From positions 1 through 40,531 of the forward strand of contig CAZXFW010000016.1 in NCBI GenBank assembly GCA_964640175.1: DNA of 40,531 nucleotides, in the 5' to 3' direction. Made by a program: the position numbers and the translations under genes. Positions 32,555-40,531 of the stretch are shown here, in pieces (positions within the stretch are counted from its first letter, which is position 1; the number at the start of each line of letters is the position of its first letter). Under the pieces are notes generated by a model, which saw only the letters and a list, made by a program, of their open reading frames with translations, did no database searches and was not told the origin of the DNA. This DNA is from JACKDX01 sp964640175. Lineage in GTDB: Bacteria; Myxococcota_A; Polyangia; Polyangiales; GCA-016699535.

Positions 32555-34027
32555 ATGAGTGACTCATCCACAGCGCTCTCGCAGCCACTTTTATACAAAA
32601 CTCGCATCGTTGCTCCGGGCACGTTTCATCGTTCATCGCACTTTTATGAGCGCGTGCTTAACGCGCATATGCATCCGTTGCTGCACTATTTTTTAACCCT
32701 GGGCAATGAGCGCATTGTGCAACGCTATCGGCACTTGCATCCTGAAGTCGACGAAAGCTCTGTTCGCGCCTTGCTTGAAACCGAGCCCAAACACTTTCGC
32801 TGGGCAGGCTGTGATCTGTTTCATGTCTCGACAGCCGAAGGACGCAGGCAACTCGTAGTGATTGAAACCAACTCCAGCCCTTCGGGACAAAAATCCATGC
32901 CCATGGCCCAAGAGCAGTCTGAGTATGGTGGCTATACAGAACTTCTAAGCAAAGCGTTCCTGCCTTTGCTCAAACGTCGGCATGTGCCTCGGGGATCGTT
33001 GGCGGTCCTCTATGACAAAAATTTAATGGAGGCTTCAGGCTATGCCGCTGCCCTTGCCGACCTCACCAATGAAGAAGTGCTGCTCTTACATCTTCCAGAT
33101 CAAACGCTGCGGCCCGTCGTGCGTCATACCGACGACGGCGTCTTGGAAGCTCAGTTCCCGGATGGCAAATGGCGGCCCATTCGCGGCGCTCTGCGCTATG
33201 TCACGCAACGGCCCTGGAACCGCATCCCCCCATTGACGCGCACCGTGGTGTTTAATCCGGTGCTGGTGTGCCTGGCGGGTGGCCGCAACAAACTGTTGGC
33301 TGCCAAAGCCTACGATGTTCAAAACGGTGAACTCTTGCCGACAGGCCTTTGGATTCGTTTTCCTGAAACACTTGTCGATGTCCCCAAAGCCCAAGTGCCA
33401 CGGCTTGTCTCTCGCATGGGCGGCATTGCCGTGGTCAAAGTGCCTTACGCCAACGCAGGGCAAGGCGTCTTCACCATCACCAACCCCCATGAGCTCGAAG
33501 CGTTCATGGATGAAGAACACCACTACAATCGATTCATTGTCCAAGCGTTAATTGGCAACACAAAATGGAGTTCTCGCTCACCTTATGGTCAGCTCTACCA
33601 TGTGGGCACCATGCCTGACCGTCACGGCCAAATTTACGTCGTCGACATCCGATTCATGGTGGGAGCAGGCCCGGACGGCTTTTTCCCTATGGCGGTCTAT
33701 GCGCGTCGCGCCCGTACGCCACTGACCGAAACCCTTACAAGCGGCCAACACTCTTGGGAAATGCTTGGCACAAACCTCTCGATCAAGCACGACGATCAGT
33801 CCTGGAGCACCGATACCGCACGGCTGCTTTTAATGGACAGCAGGGATTTCAATCAGCTTGGCCTCGGCTTGGATGATTTGATCGAAGCCTACGTACAAAC
33901 AGTACTGGCATCGACCGCCATCGACCGCATGGCAACAAGCCTTGTCACCAGCAAAGGGAAATTTCGTGCCAAGCTGTTTCACTCCATTAATCCCGATTCC
34001 GCGCTCGTTAAGGAGCTGTGCCCATGA
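32555..34027 (+). CDS. ATP-grasp-like protein, first gene of a coupled trio
   Basis: This 490-residue protein starts at ATG with AAAGG a few bases upstream. The N-terminal half contains WAGCDLFHVSTAEGRRQLVV followed by IETNSSPSGQKSMPM, reminiscent of the acceptor side of ATP-grasp ligases. The second half has GGIAVVKVPYANAGQGVFTI (about 288-307), RFIVQALIGNTKW and VVDIRFMVGAGPDGFFPMAV, consistent with the lysine, glycine-rich loop and metal side of an ATP-grasp fold. A peptide or amide ligase is likely, but the exact reaction is not. Its stop codon overlaps the ATG of the M14-type gene by four bases (ATGA), and the third gene of the trio is another ATP-grasp enzyme. Confidence 0.65.
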   Translation: MSDSSTALSQPLLYKTRIVAPGTFHRSSHFYERVLNAHMHPLLHYFLTLGNERIVQRYRHLHPEVDESSVRALLETEPKHFRWAGCDLFHVSTAEGRRQLVVIETNSSPSGQKSMPMAQEQSEYGGYTELLSKAFLPLLKRRHVPRGSLAVLYDKNLMEASGYAAALADLTNEEVLLLHLPDQTLRPVVRHTDDGVLEAQFPDGKWRPIRGALRYVTQRPWNRIPPLTRTVVFNPVLVCLAGGRNKLLAAKAYDVQNGELLPTGLWIRFPETLVDVPKAQVPRLVSRMGGIAVVKVPYANAGQGVFTITNPHELEAFMDEEHHYNRFIVQALIGNTKWSSRSPYGQLYHVGTMPDRHGQIYVVDIRFMVGAGPDGFFPMAVYARRARTPLTETLTSGQHSWEMLGTNLSIKHDDQSWSTDTARLLLMDSRDFNQLGLGLDDLIEAYVQTVLASTAIDRMATSLVTSKGKFRAKLFHSINPDSALVKELCP

Positions 34028-35034
34028 CGCAAGTGCCAGGTCCCCTTGTTTCACGCCTTGATCCGGGGAAACTCCGCAAAGGGCAACAGACCCGCATGTT
34101 CATCGAGCTCATCCACGACGGCACGGGCCAGCCCATCACTGTGCCTGTCGTCGTGGCACGCGGGCGCAAGCCCGGCCCCGTCTTTGGCATTACCGCAGCG
34201 GTCCACGGCAACGAGCTCAACGGCATTCCCGTCATTCACCGGCTGTTACGTTCGTTGGATTTGCATCAGCTTCGCGGCACCATCGTGTGTGTGGTGGTGG
34301 TGAACGTGCCTGGCTTTCTCAACCATGAACGCTATTTCATCGACGGCACCGATTTAAACCACATCATGCCTGGCAAGCCCGATGGCAGCGTGGCCGAGGT
34401 GTACGCCTACCGCCTGCAAGAACGCATCATTTACTGTTTTGATTATCTGGTGGACTTACACACCGCCAGCTTTGGACGCGCCAACTCGCTTTATGTGCGT
34501 GCAGACATGACCCACGAGATGAGTGCCATGATGGCATACCTGCAAAGGCCGCAAATTATACTCCATAACCCAGCCTCTGACTACACCTTGCGTGGGGCGG
34601 CCATGCAATTGGGCATTCCCGCGATTACGATAGAGATTCGTGATCCACAACGGTTTCAGGTGGAGTCCATTCGTCGTTCGCTCGTAGGGTTACGCAGCCT
34701 CCTTTCCGAAGTGGATATGCTTCCGCGCCGTCCGGTCTCTCCCGGCCCAGAACCTGTGTTGTGTGAACACTCAAACTGGCTTTACACGCAACATGGCGGG
34801 CTTTTGGATGTGTTGCCCAACGTGATGGACCACGTTAAAAAAGGTGAAATCATCGCACGCATGACCAACATCTTCGGTGATCGCACCGCAGAATACCGTT
34901 GTCCTGCTTCGGGCATCGTCATCGGCAAAAGCGTTAACCCTGTCGCAGGCACAGGCTCACGCATCTTGCACCTCGGCATCGTCTGGAAAGGCAAAACCGC
35001 GATGTTCCATCGACGGCGCTTTCACAAACCATGA
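34024..35034 (+). CDS. M14-family aspartoacylase/succinylglutamate-desuccinylase-like amidohydrolase
   Basis: The start is the ATG at 34024, with AAGGAG eight bases upstream; the GTG at 34018 is too close to it. It gives 336 residues. Zinc ligands are visible as His61 and Glu64 in AVHGNELNG and His146 in LVDLHTASFG. ITIEIRDPQ carries the probable general-base glutamate. GTDLNHIMPGK and HGGLLDVLPNVMDHVKKGE, the last in the C-terminal lid, match the family. Members remove N-acyl groups from amino acids or short peptides. The gene overlaps both neighbours by four bases (ATGA at 34024-34027 and 35031-35034), so the three proteins are made together. Confidence 0.9.
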   Translation: MTQVPGPLVSRLDPGKLRKGQQTRMFIELIHDGTGQPITVPVVVARGRKPGPVFGITAAVHGNELNGIPVIHRLLRSLDLHQLRGTIVCVVVVNVPGFLNHERYFIDGTDLNHIMPGKPDGSVAEVYAYRLQERIIYCFDYLVDLHTASFGRANSLYVRADMTHEMSAMMAYLQRPQIILHNPASDYTLRGAAMQLGIPAITIEIRDPQRFQVESIRRSLVGLRSLLSEVDMLPRRPVSPGPEPVLCEHSNWLYTQHGGLLDVLPNVMDHVKKGEIIARMTNIFGDRTAEYRCPASGIVIGKSVNPVAGTGSRILHLGIVWKGKTAMFHRRRFHKP

Positions 35035-36005
35035 CGTCCAAGCGCATTTTTATTCTGGTTAATCATTTGCGAGAAACCCAGGAACGACTCAAAACTTGGC
35101 TACTTGCAGCAGAGGCCCTCCGTCATGGCCATGAAGTTTATGCCTGCGGCGCATCTGACCTTGAACTCAGCAGCCACGAAGGCCTGGTCCTGAACGCTCA
35201 AGCGCTCAGGCCTCCAGAGGATTACACGCCTTCTATTCTTAGCGACCCTCAGACGCAGCGCTACACACTTGAGCCATCCGACATCGTGCTCGTGCGCACC
35301 AACCCTGGACGTGATGCAAAGCACGCCACCTTGCATCATGCCATATTGCACATGCTCATTCATGCGAAACGCCTTGGCTGCCTTGTGCTCAACGACCCTG
35401 AAACGCTGTTGGCCTTTAGCACCAAAACCTATCTTCTGAACCTCCCTGCCGAACTTTGTCCCCATAGCCTAATCAGCAACGACATCGCACGCATCCTCGA
35501 CTTTGCCAAAGCGCTGAAAGCGCCCTTCATCCTTAAGCCTCTGAGTGGCTCACGCGGGCAAGGTGTCTTCATGTTCGAAAACACATCCGATAGCAACATA
35601 CGCTCCATCTTGGAGACGCTCAGTGCAGACGGCCCTTTACTCGTTCAAGAGTTTGTGCCGGAAGCACGTGACGCTGAGTACCGCGTGTTCTTCCTCAACG
35701 GAGAACCGTTTGCACGCAAAGGCCGCATGCTTGCCGTACGCCGAAACGCAGCCCAGGGAGACTTTCGCAACAACGTCCATGCCGGCGCCATCGACACCGC
35801 AGACGAACTCCCTCAACAAGCCTACGCGGCAGTCCATGCACTTGGAACATTTCTCAAACGCCAACATCTGTTTTGGGCAGGAGTCGACATGGCGGGAACC
35901 AAAGTGTTGGAAGTCAATGTCTTTAGCCCAGGCGGCTGGGACCGCATTGAACAGAGCCAAGGCGAGTTCACACGCGCCATCGTCAATGCCATCGAAGCCT
36001 TCTGA
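35031..36005 (+). CDS. glutathione-synthetase/RimK-like ATP-grasp ligase
   Basis: This 324-residue enzyme has an N-terminal Rossmann-like domain with LVLNDPETLLAFSTKTYLLN and DIVLVRTNPGRD. It is followed by an ATP-grasp domain: FILKPLSGSRGQGVFMF, LLVQEFVPEARDAEYRVFFL, GEPFARKGRML and KVLEVNVFSPGGWDRIEQS. The last parallels the magnesium-binding EINVxSPxG of GshB. It should ligate an amino acid or peptide carboxylate to an amine using ATP. With an upstream ATP-grasp protein and an M14 amidohydrolase it forms a three-gene unit, so the product may be a small peptide or modified amino acid. It probably is not classical glutathione synthesis, as no GshA is nearby. The next gene starts at 36007, immediately after the stop. 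Confidence 0.9.
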   Translation: MTSKRIFILVNHLRETQERLKTWLLAAEALRHGHEVYACGASDLELSSHEGLVLNAQALRPPEDYTPSILSDPQTQRYTLEPSDIVLVRTNPGRDAKHATLHHAILHMLIHAKRLGCLVLNDPETLLAFSTKTYLLNLPAELCPHSLISNDIARILDFAKALKAPFILKPLSGSRGQGVFMFENTSDSNIRSILETLSADGPLLVQEFVPEARDAEYRVFFLNGEPFARKGRMLAVRRNAAQGDFRNNVHAGAIDTADELPQQAYAAVHALGTFLKRQHLFWAGVDMAGTKVLEVNVFSPGGWDRIEQSQGEFTRAIVNAIEAF

Positions 36006-36006
36006 G

Positions 36007-37740
36007 ATGACAGCGCCTGAAAAATATGGTTACGTCCGGCATGTGAGCGTGCGTATTCGGCAGCCCATCTTCATCCAGCCGTTGGTGTTGTTGAGTGTGC
36101 TTGGGCTAAGCGCCTCTGCCCTTGCTTCGGACTCGTTGCCCCGTTGGTTGCTTGTCACTGCCAGTGAATCAGCGAAGCCTCACCCTGATGTCATCCAAGC
36201 CAGCCGCGTGTTCGAGCGCACGGCCACGGCCATTGGCTTTCCCATGTACAGCGCAGAGCACGCTTCCGACTGGTTTGCGAACAATTTTTCGCGTGGGCGT
36301 CGCGAGCTCACCGAGCAAGAACGTGCTGCGCTAAAACCATGCGCCGATGCTGCCTTGGAACAACTGGTAAGCGGCAATGCCAAGCGCGCTTCGCGCATCG
36401 TCGAAGACTGCCTTGAGCCTATCGAAAAAGCGCTCGACGTATACAACCATCGGGCCGAAGACGCCACGTTGGTGTTTGACATTTGCTTGTTCAAAGTCAG
36501 AGCCCTGGAGTACGACAAGCACCTCGACGAAGCCTATCATTATGCCGTCAAGTGCCGACGCCTGGTGCCAGACGCCAAACCAAGCACACACCTTCATCCT
36601 CCGGAAGTAGTCTCGTTGGTGATGAAAGCCGACAGCGACCTTCATGCCGAAAAACACGGCCGTTTGCATATTCGCAGCAAAGAGCCCAACTGCACGGTGT
36701 TTCTGAACGGCCGGCGCGCCGGGCAAACGCCTCTGGATACGCCCCCTTTGCCAGGAGGTACGTATTGGATCTCGCTTGACTGCTCCTCTTCAGGCCCAAG
36801 CCGGGTGCACCGAATCCACTTGGGTGCCGAGGCCATCACGTTGTTCATCGACAGCGTGTTCGACAGCATCCTGATAACCGATGGCTATGTGGGCTTGCGC
36901 TACAGCAGCCCCAGTGTGCTGCGCGCACGGCTTCCTTCGGACCTCAAACACTTGGCAAACCCCATCCACGCAAGCGAGGTCTTCGTGATCTCTGCCGACA
37001 AAAGGCCTCGTGTCATGCGGATTGACCGCTTTGTGCCCGCGCGAAACCAAGTGCTCGCGTCGGTGTGGATCAAGCTTGCTGAAAATGGCGAAGAGTTCGT
37101 GAACGATGCCGCAAGTACCGCTATCAATGAACTCATCCGCGAACGCTCCGTGGATTTAAGTTCCCATCAGCCTGTCGAAGCCAAGCCCTGGCAACCCGAT
37201 CCCTCCGGCCTCGAGGCATCGTATGCCACAGAAGAAACAAACACGACGTCTGAAGTCGGCCCAGTATGGCTCGGCGTGACATTGGCAGCCGCAGGCGTCG
37301 TGGGCTTGACCACAGGCTGGATCGTGCAACAGCGCTATTCCGACGAACCCATCGATGAAAGCCAGCGCGGATGGCATTGGCTGCCAGGCGGCTTAGGAAC
37401 CGTGGCCTTGACGGCGTCGCTGCCCTTTTGGTTGCCTGCGCAATCCGGCGTGCCGTGGTGGTCCTGGCTCATCGGTGGCGCGGGCGTGGCCATCTCGTCC
37501 CTTGGCATGTACGGCGCTCTGATTAAAGGAGGCTGTACGGAGCGAGAGTCGAATGGCGGCTGCCTTCATGAAGAGGTGAACTCTGGCCTGGGTGACATCA
37601 TGTTGATGAGTGGTATTCCGTTAATAGGCGTGCCCATCACCTATCTCATCAGGGATGCCCTTGGTGTGCACCAAGAAGTCACGGTGAACACCCAAGCCAG
37701 CGCTCAAGGATTTACTTTGGGATTCAGCGTGCGTAATTAG
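36007..37740 (+). CDS. exported PEGA-domain protein with C-terminal membrane helices
   Basis: The ATG at 36007 gives 577 residues; the frame is open further upstream only inside the preceding gene. A signal peptide ends in SASALASDS. The middle is helical, with a TPR-like or solvent-exposed look (DYN..., CRRLVPDAKPSTHLHPPEVV). Then comes a PEGA module at about 219-260 (RLHIRSKEPNCTVFLNGRRA, QTPLDTPPLPGGTYWISLDC). After about residue 420 there are several hydrophobic helices, for example VWLGVTLAAAGVVGLTTGWI and SWLIGGAGVAISSLGMYGAL. PEGA modules are surface or periplasmic binding domains common in myxobacteria. It adjoins the amide-ligase trio and is followed by a second PEGA protein. Confidence 0.8.
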   Translation: MTAPEKYGYVRHVSVRIRQPIFIQPLVLLSVLGLSASALASDSLPRWLLVTASESAKPHPDVIQASRVFERTATAIGFPMYSAEHASDWFANNFSRGRRELTEQERAALKPCADAALEQLVSGNAKRASRIVEDCLEPIEKALDVYNHRAEDATLVFDICLFKVRALEYDKHLDEAYHYAVKCRRLVPDAKPSTHLHPPEVVSLVMKADSDLHAEKHGRLHIRSKEPNCTVFLNGRRAGQTPLDTPPLPGGTYWISLDCSSSGPSRVHRIHLGAEAITLFIDSVFDSILITDGYVGLRYSSPSVLRARLPSDLKHLANPIHASEVFVISADKRPRVMRIDRFVPARNQVLASVWIKLAENGEEFVNDAASTAINELIRERSVDLSSHQPVEAKPWQPDPSGLEASYATEETNTTSEVGPVWLGVTLAAAGVVGLTTGWIVQQRYSDEPIDESQRGWHWLPGGLGTVALTASLPFWLPAQSGVPWWSWLIGGAGVAISSLGMYGALIKGGCTERESNGGCLHEEVNSGLGDIMLMSGIPLIGVPITYLIRDALGVHQEVTVNTQASAQGFTLGFSVRN

Positions 37741-37753
37741 GAACAGGGTTTTT

Positions 37754-38836
37754 ATGAAACGACCATGGCAGTGGATAGCGGTGTGGGTTGTCACGTTCTT
37801 CAGCATTGGCTTAGGCCACATCACGACGGCATCTGCAGAACCAGCCAAACCCGCTCCCAAGGCCGCATTGACACCGTTGCGCTCGGAGCACCCGCTAGAG
37901 CCACAGCAGCACAAAACCATCGAGCGCGCCTTGACCGAGCTTCTGCAAGCCCGCGGCTATCAGGTGATCTCAAGCACGGCCGAAAGCCGCCTTCATTCAG
38001 GCCGCGCTGGCTCCGAACCACACAAAAGCTCCACGGAGCTTAGTCGCATCTCCCCCGAGCGGCTCAAGCGCTTGGCGGACTTAGGCGCTCAGCTCCTGGT
38101 CTCAGGCACCGTATGGACACGCTCCGATGCGCAAGGCAGCCAAAAACTTCACACGATTTCACTCAGCGTGCTTCAGCCCGACAGCAACTACGCCGAAGCC
38201 TCCGCCGAAATCGTTAATGGCGAGCTTGCTCAAGCTGCACGAACGGCGTTGGCTCAAGCGCTCGATGGCTTAGCCACAGGCGCTGCCTCTCGCCTTCGCG
38301 TCGATGGCACTCCCGTAGGCGCCCAAGTCAAACTCGACGGCCATGTCGTAGGCGACCTCCCGTGGGAAGGCGAACTCGCTGCAGGCACCCACGAACTTGT
38401 CGTCTCCATGCAAGGCTACGCCGATGAACGCCGCTTGCTAAGTCCCAGCACTGCCCCCAAAAGCCCCCTCACCCTCCACCTCAAACCCCTCCCAGGAACC
38501 TCCTCCGACCCCAACTCCCCCCATGCCTCCACCGAGTCACAACCCTCCCCCTGGAACTACATCATCGCCGGAGGGCTACTTTTACCAGCCGCATGGGGAT
38601 TGTCGTCTTTCATTCGCACTGCTGTTAACGAAGGAGAATGCAGGGGCAGCCTCGATGCAAGTGGCTTGTGTGATGACCGAGTAAAACTCAATGCACTAGC
38701 TTACGTTTCATTGGGTGTAGGCGTTGCGAGCCTTGGCGGTGCGCTGTTTTTTCTGATTTGGCGGCCTTTACCTATCGAAATGGACATTGATCCTCACGCG
38801 CGATCCTACGGTTTGCGCATCCGCGGAGAATTTTAG
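37754..38836 (+). CDS. exported PEGA-domain protein
   Basis: This 360-residue protein has a signal peptide (MKRPWQWIAVWVVTFFSIGL, then TTASA). Residues about 40-160 form an alpha/beta domain with LLQARGYQVISS and AQLLVSGTVWTRSD, as in proteins that test a periplasmic or outer-membrane partner. The PEGA module (about 179-240) has SRLRVDGTPVGAQVKLDGHV, then LPWEGELAAGTHELVVSMQG. Two membrane helices follow (NYIIAGGLLLPAAWGLSSF; YVSLGVGVASLGGALFFLI). Its PEGA-coding segment (38234-38496) is repeated without visible change at 39816-40078. Confidence 0.85.
   Translation: MKRPWQWIAVWVVTFFSIGLGHITTASAEPAKPAPKAALTPLRSEHPLEPQQHKTIERALTELLQARGYQVISSTAESRLHSGRAGSEPHKSSTELSRISPERLKRLADLGAQLLVSGTVWTRSDAQGSQKLHTISLSVLQPDSNYAEASAEIVNGELAQAARTALAQALDGLATGAASRLRVDGTPVGAQVKLDGHVVGDLPWEGELAAGTHELVVSMQGYADERRLLSPSTAPKSPLTLHLKPLPGTSSDPNSPHASTESQPSPWNYIIAGGLLLPAAWGLSSFIRTAVNEGECRGSLDASGLCDDRVKLNALAYVSLGVGVASLGGALFFLIWRPLPIEMDIDPHARSYGLRIRGEF
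38234..38496 (+). repeat. 263-bp direct repeat, copy 1 (PEGA module)
   Basis: This segment of the PEGA gene reads the same, base for base as far as I can check by eye, as 39816-40078. The first differing base on each side is outside those limits. It covers the end of the alpha/beta domain and the whole PEGA module. Confidence 0.85.
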
Positions 38837-39724
38837 ATGACACCGTCGAAATCAAACAGGTTCAAAGCCTTCGCACTCTTGTTGACGTTAACTGCTTGCG
38901 AGTATACTGAAGCCGACAACCCTAAAGATGGTCCCTGCGGCAAACGCTGTGAAGGCGAGCTGTTTTATTGCCATCCTGAGCTCAAAGCCTGCGTGGCGTG
39001 CACCGAAGATGCACATTGCGAAGGGAACGCAGCAGGGCCATTGTGCGAAAAGAGCACAGGTACCTGTCTGGCATGTCTAGAAAATGCCGATTGTGCAAAT
39101 GGGGCTACCTGTGACATGGATACCAAGACGTGTGTCAACACCTGTGAGGAGCACGCTGACTGTGCAGGGGTGCTGGGTAAAGAGGCGTGTGGTCCCGAAG
39201 GAGTGTGTGTTGAATGCACGCCGGACAATGAAGCAGGGTGTAGTGGAAAAGTGTGTGAGCCTGATACGCTGGAATGCTCCGAGAGCATCGGACAAAAGAG
39301 TGCAGGGAGCTGCCGGAGCTGCATCTCTGATAGCCAGTGTATCGACGACTATAAATGCGTACCGATGCAATACCAGAGCAGTGCCCATGGAAATTATTGC
39401 CTGAAACTACGAGGGCCCGGCTGCGTCGAGCCGTATAGAATAGAGTTAGATAGAACTAGTTTAAATTCAACACAGTCTGAAACGTTCTGTGGCATCAATG
39501 AAACGCTTACTACGTGCGAAGCTATATTAGCATTCAATGCGGAGTGTGACGAAGACGGTAAGTGCATTATCGATGATATCGAAGTCGAAGTGCCCGGAGC
39601 TATTTGCAAACCTATTGCGGTTCCCAACCGTTGTACGTATTACTGCCAAGACGATTTGCAATGTTTCCCTAGTGCGCCATGTCCAGATCCAGGTAACCAG
39701 GAAGACTTATATTGCGGAGGATAA
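38837..39724 (+). CDS. cysteine-repeat lipoprotein
   Basis: This 295-residue protein starts directly after the stop of the preceding gene (TAG then ATG). The lipobox LTLTAC (Cys21) anchors it. About 33 cysteines are arranged as repeats such as CVACTEDAHC, CLACLENADCANGATC and CVECTPDNEAGC, the Cys-rich repeats of myxobacterial surface lipoproteins (EGF- or DUF-like). The last 80 residues have wider Cys spacing (CRSCISDSQCIDDYKC, then CTYYCQDDLQC). Disulphide-rich binding or adhesion is inferred. It lies between the two copies of the PEGA segment. Confidence 0.85.
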   Translation: MTPSKSNRFKAFALLLTLTACEYTEADNPKDGPCGKRCEGELFYCHPELKACVACTEDAHCEGNAAGPLCEKSTGTCLACLENADCANGATCDMDTKTCVNTCEEHADCAGVLGKEACGPEGVCVECTPDNEAGCSGKVCEPDTLECSESIGQKSAGSCRSCISDSQCIDDYKCVPMQYQSSAHGNYCLKLRGPGCVEPYRIELDRTSLNSTQSETFCGINETLTTCEAILAFNAECDEDGKCIIDDIEVEVPGAICKPIAVPNRCTYYCQDDLQCFPSAPCPDPGNQEDLYCGG

Positions 39725-39806
39725 CCGCTAATATTGTTGCGATTTGAAGAGTTTACAGACCCAATCGACAAATTTGTTAAAACCTCGTTATCACTACGAT
39801 ATCCGT

Positions 39807-40406
39807 ATGGTGTCCGCTGCACGAACGGCGTTGGCTCAAGCGCTCGATGGCTTAGCCACAGGCGCTGCCTCTCGCCTTCGCGTCGATGGCACTCCCGTAG
39901 GCGCCCAAGTCAAACTCGACGGCCATGTCGTAGGCGACCTCCCGTGGGAAGGCGAACTCGCTGCAGGCACCCACGAACTTGTCGTCTCCATGCAAGGCTA
40001 CGCCGATGAACGCCGCTTGCTAAGTCCCAGCACTGCCCCCAAAAGCCCCCTCACCCTCCACCTCAAACCCCTCCCAGGCACCCTGCCCGCCACTGCGGAG
40101 CCATCCGCCGCTGACTCAACCCCTTCCGTTTGGAACTACATCATCGCCGGAGGCTTACTCATCCCCGCCACCATAGGCATCGCATCGTTTGTGGCCACCG
40201 CGGCATCTGAGGGCGATTGCCGTGAACACAATGCAATGCAACAATGTGTCGAAGTCGCAGAGCTCGGTGCACAAAGCTGGCTGCTTTTAGGAATGGGCGT
40301 CGCAAGCCTGGCGGCAAGCGCCTATTTTGCCATCTTTGCACCCATTCGGCTGAGCGCTCATGTGGGGCCTCAATCTGCTTACCTTCAACTGAACGCAACC
40401 TTTTAG
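39807..40406 (+). pseudogene. 5'-truncated PEGA-domain gene (or cytosolic leftover)
   Basis: From 39816 the frame carries a base-for-base copy of the PEGA segment at 38234-38496, then diverges. The tail has the same plan as the full gene, with NYIIAGGLLIPATIGIASFV, a Cys pair and LLLGMGVASLAASAYFAIF, so this was once a related gene. It lacks the signal peptide and the alpha/beta domain present in the 37754 gene. The best ATG, 39807, starts MVSAARTALAQALDG, which cannot be exported. The 90 bp before it show no coding homology. Either a segment was copied into a gene that lost its 5' end, or a copy arrived headless. Confidence 0.6.
39816..40078 (+). repeat. 263-bp direct repeat, copy 2 (PEGA module)
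   Basis: This is the partner of 38234-38496, offset by 1582 bp with the Cys-repeat lipoprotein between. The downstream gene continues with diverged but related sequence after 40078. Confidence 0.85.
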
Positions 40407-40418
40407 AAAGAAGCCTCT

Positions 40419-40531
40419 ATGCATTCCCGCACCTGCTGTGTTCTGACGATTGTCCTAGCCGGATGTATTGAAACGACTAACATAACGCCTCCCGATGCAG
40501 GCCAGGACACGCCGCCTGCCTGTCAGAGCCA
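40419..40531 (+). CDS. lipoprotein, N-terminal part (runs off the window)
   Basis: ATG 40419 begins MHSRTCCVLTIVLAGCIETT, with lipobox VLAGC, then ITPPDAGQDTPPACQS at the window edge. The Asp/Pro/Cys-rich start resembles that of the cysteine-repeat lipoproteins nearby. It lies 12 bp after the truncated PEGA gene. Confidence 0.6.
   Translation, partial: MHSRTCCVLTIVLAGCIETTNITPPDAGQDTPPACQS

Noticed and set aside
35545..36006. N-terminal extension of the first PEGA protein back into the GshB-like gene
   Set aside because: It runs antiphase through a well-supported enzyme gene, while ATG 36007 gives a proper signal peptide.
1..40531. CRISPR arrays, tRNA or rRNA genes, prophage or transposase genes
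   Set aside because: I looked for regularly spaced repeats, tRNA cloverleaf signatures, conserved rRNA stretches and DDE or phage structural motifs and found none I could support.

Overview
The window looks like a chromosomal piece of a Myxococcota/deltaproteobacteria-type organism of moderate GC. This is inferred from content: many lipoproteins with classic lipoboxes, an FG-GAP repeat lipoprotein, PEGA-domain proteins, a Hanks-type Ser/Thr kinase with the HRDFSPSN loop, a cysteine-repeat lipoprotein, and remnants of an HTTM protein and a HEFGH metalloprotease lipoprotein of kinds I associate with that group. I see no rRNA, tRNA, CRISPR array, phage or complete insertion sequence.

Left part (1-11.9 kb). 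A 962-residue lipoprotein (134-3022, minus) and a 528-residue lipoprotein (10259-11845, plus) share a C-terminal domain of about 315 residues carrying a phosphoribosyltransferase-like DD-x3-[ST]-G motif. Between them lie a DUF4143-type ATPase with a perfect palindrome upstream and a minus-strand RND efflux operon (adaptor, then permease). The outer-membrane factor expected upstream of the adaptor survives only as a short fragment broken by a 4-bp TTCC duplication.

Decay zone (about 9.5-14.5 kb). Four genes can be rebuilt only by crossing frameshifts, stops or deletions: the TolC-type factor, a zinc-metalloprotease lipoprotein, a cysteine-containing lipoprotein and an HTTM membrane protein with a central deletion. 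They are followed by two apparently intact lipoproteins (14549-14758 minus, 14949-15995 plus) and an FG-GAP lipoprotein (16039-17913).

Housekeeping block (17.9-28.4 kb). Minus strand: an ECF sigma factor followed by a rhodanese-MoeB fusion. Plus strand: a FadL-like outer-membrane protein, divergent from the sigma gene across an operator-like region (17-bp perfect palindrome flanked by 10-bp direct repeats). Then comes a compact minus-strand run: DsbD-N-like lipoprotein, PrkA-type protein, pdxJ, nnr, RlpA-like lipoprotein. A Ser/Thr kinase diverges from the head of that run.

Right part (28.4-40.5 kb). A RluA-family pseudouridine synthase overlaps a small lipoprotein on the minus strand. Divergent from it is a seven-repeat carboxypeptidase-regulatory-like protein. 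Then a translationally coupled trio (ATP-grasp-like protein, M14 aspartoacylase/succinylglutamate-desuccinylase-like protein, GshB/RimK-like ATP-grasp ligase) that may make or trim a small peptide or amide. It runs directly into two PEGA proteins and a cysteine-repeat lipoprotein. A 263-bp segment encoding the second PEGA module is repeated, identical by eye, 1.58 kb downstream inside a gene that has lost its secretion signal. The window ends within another lipoprotein gene.
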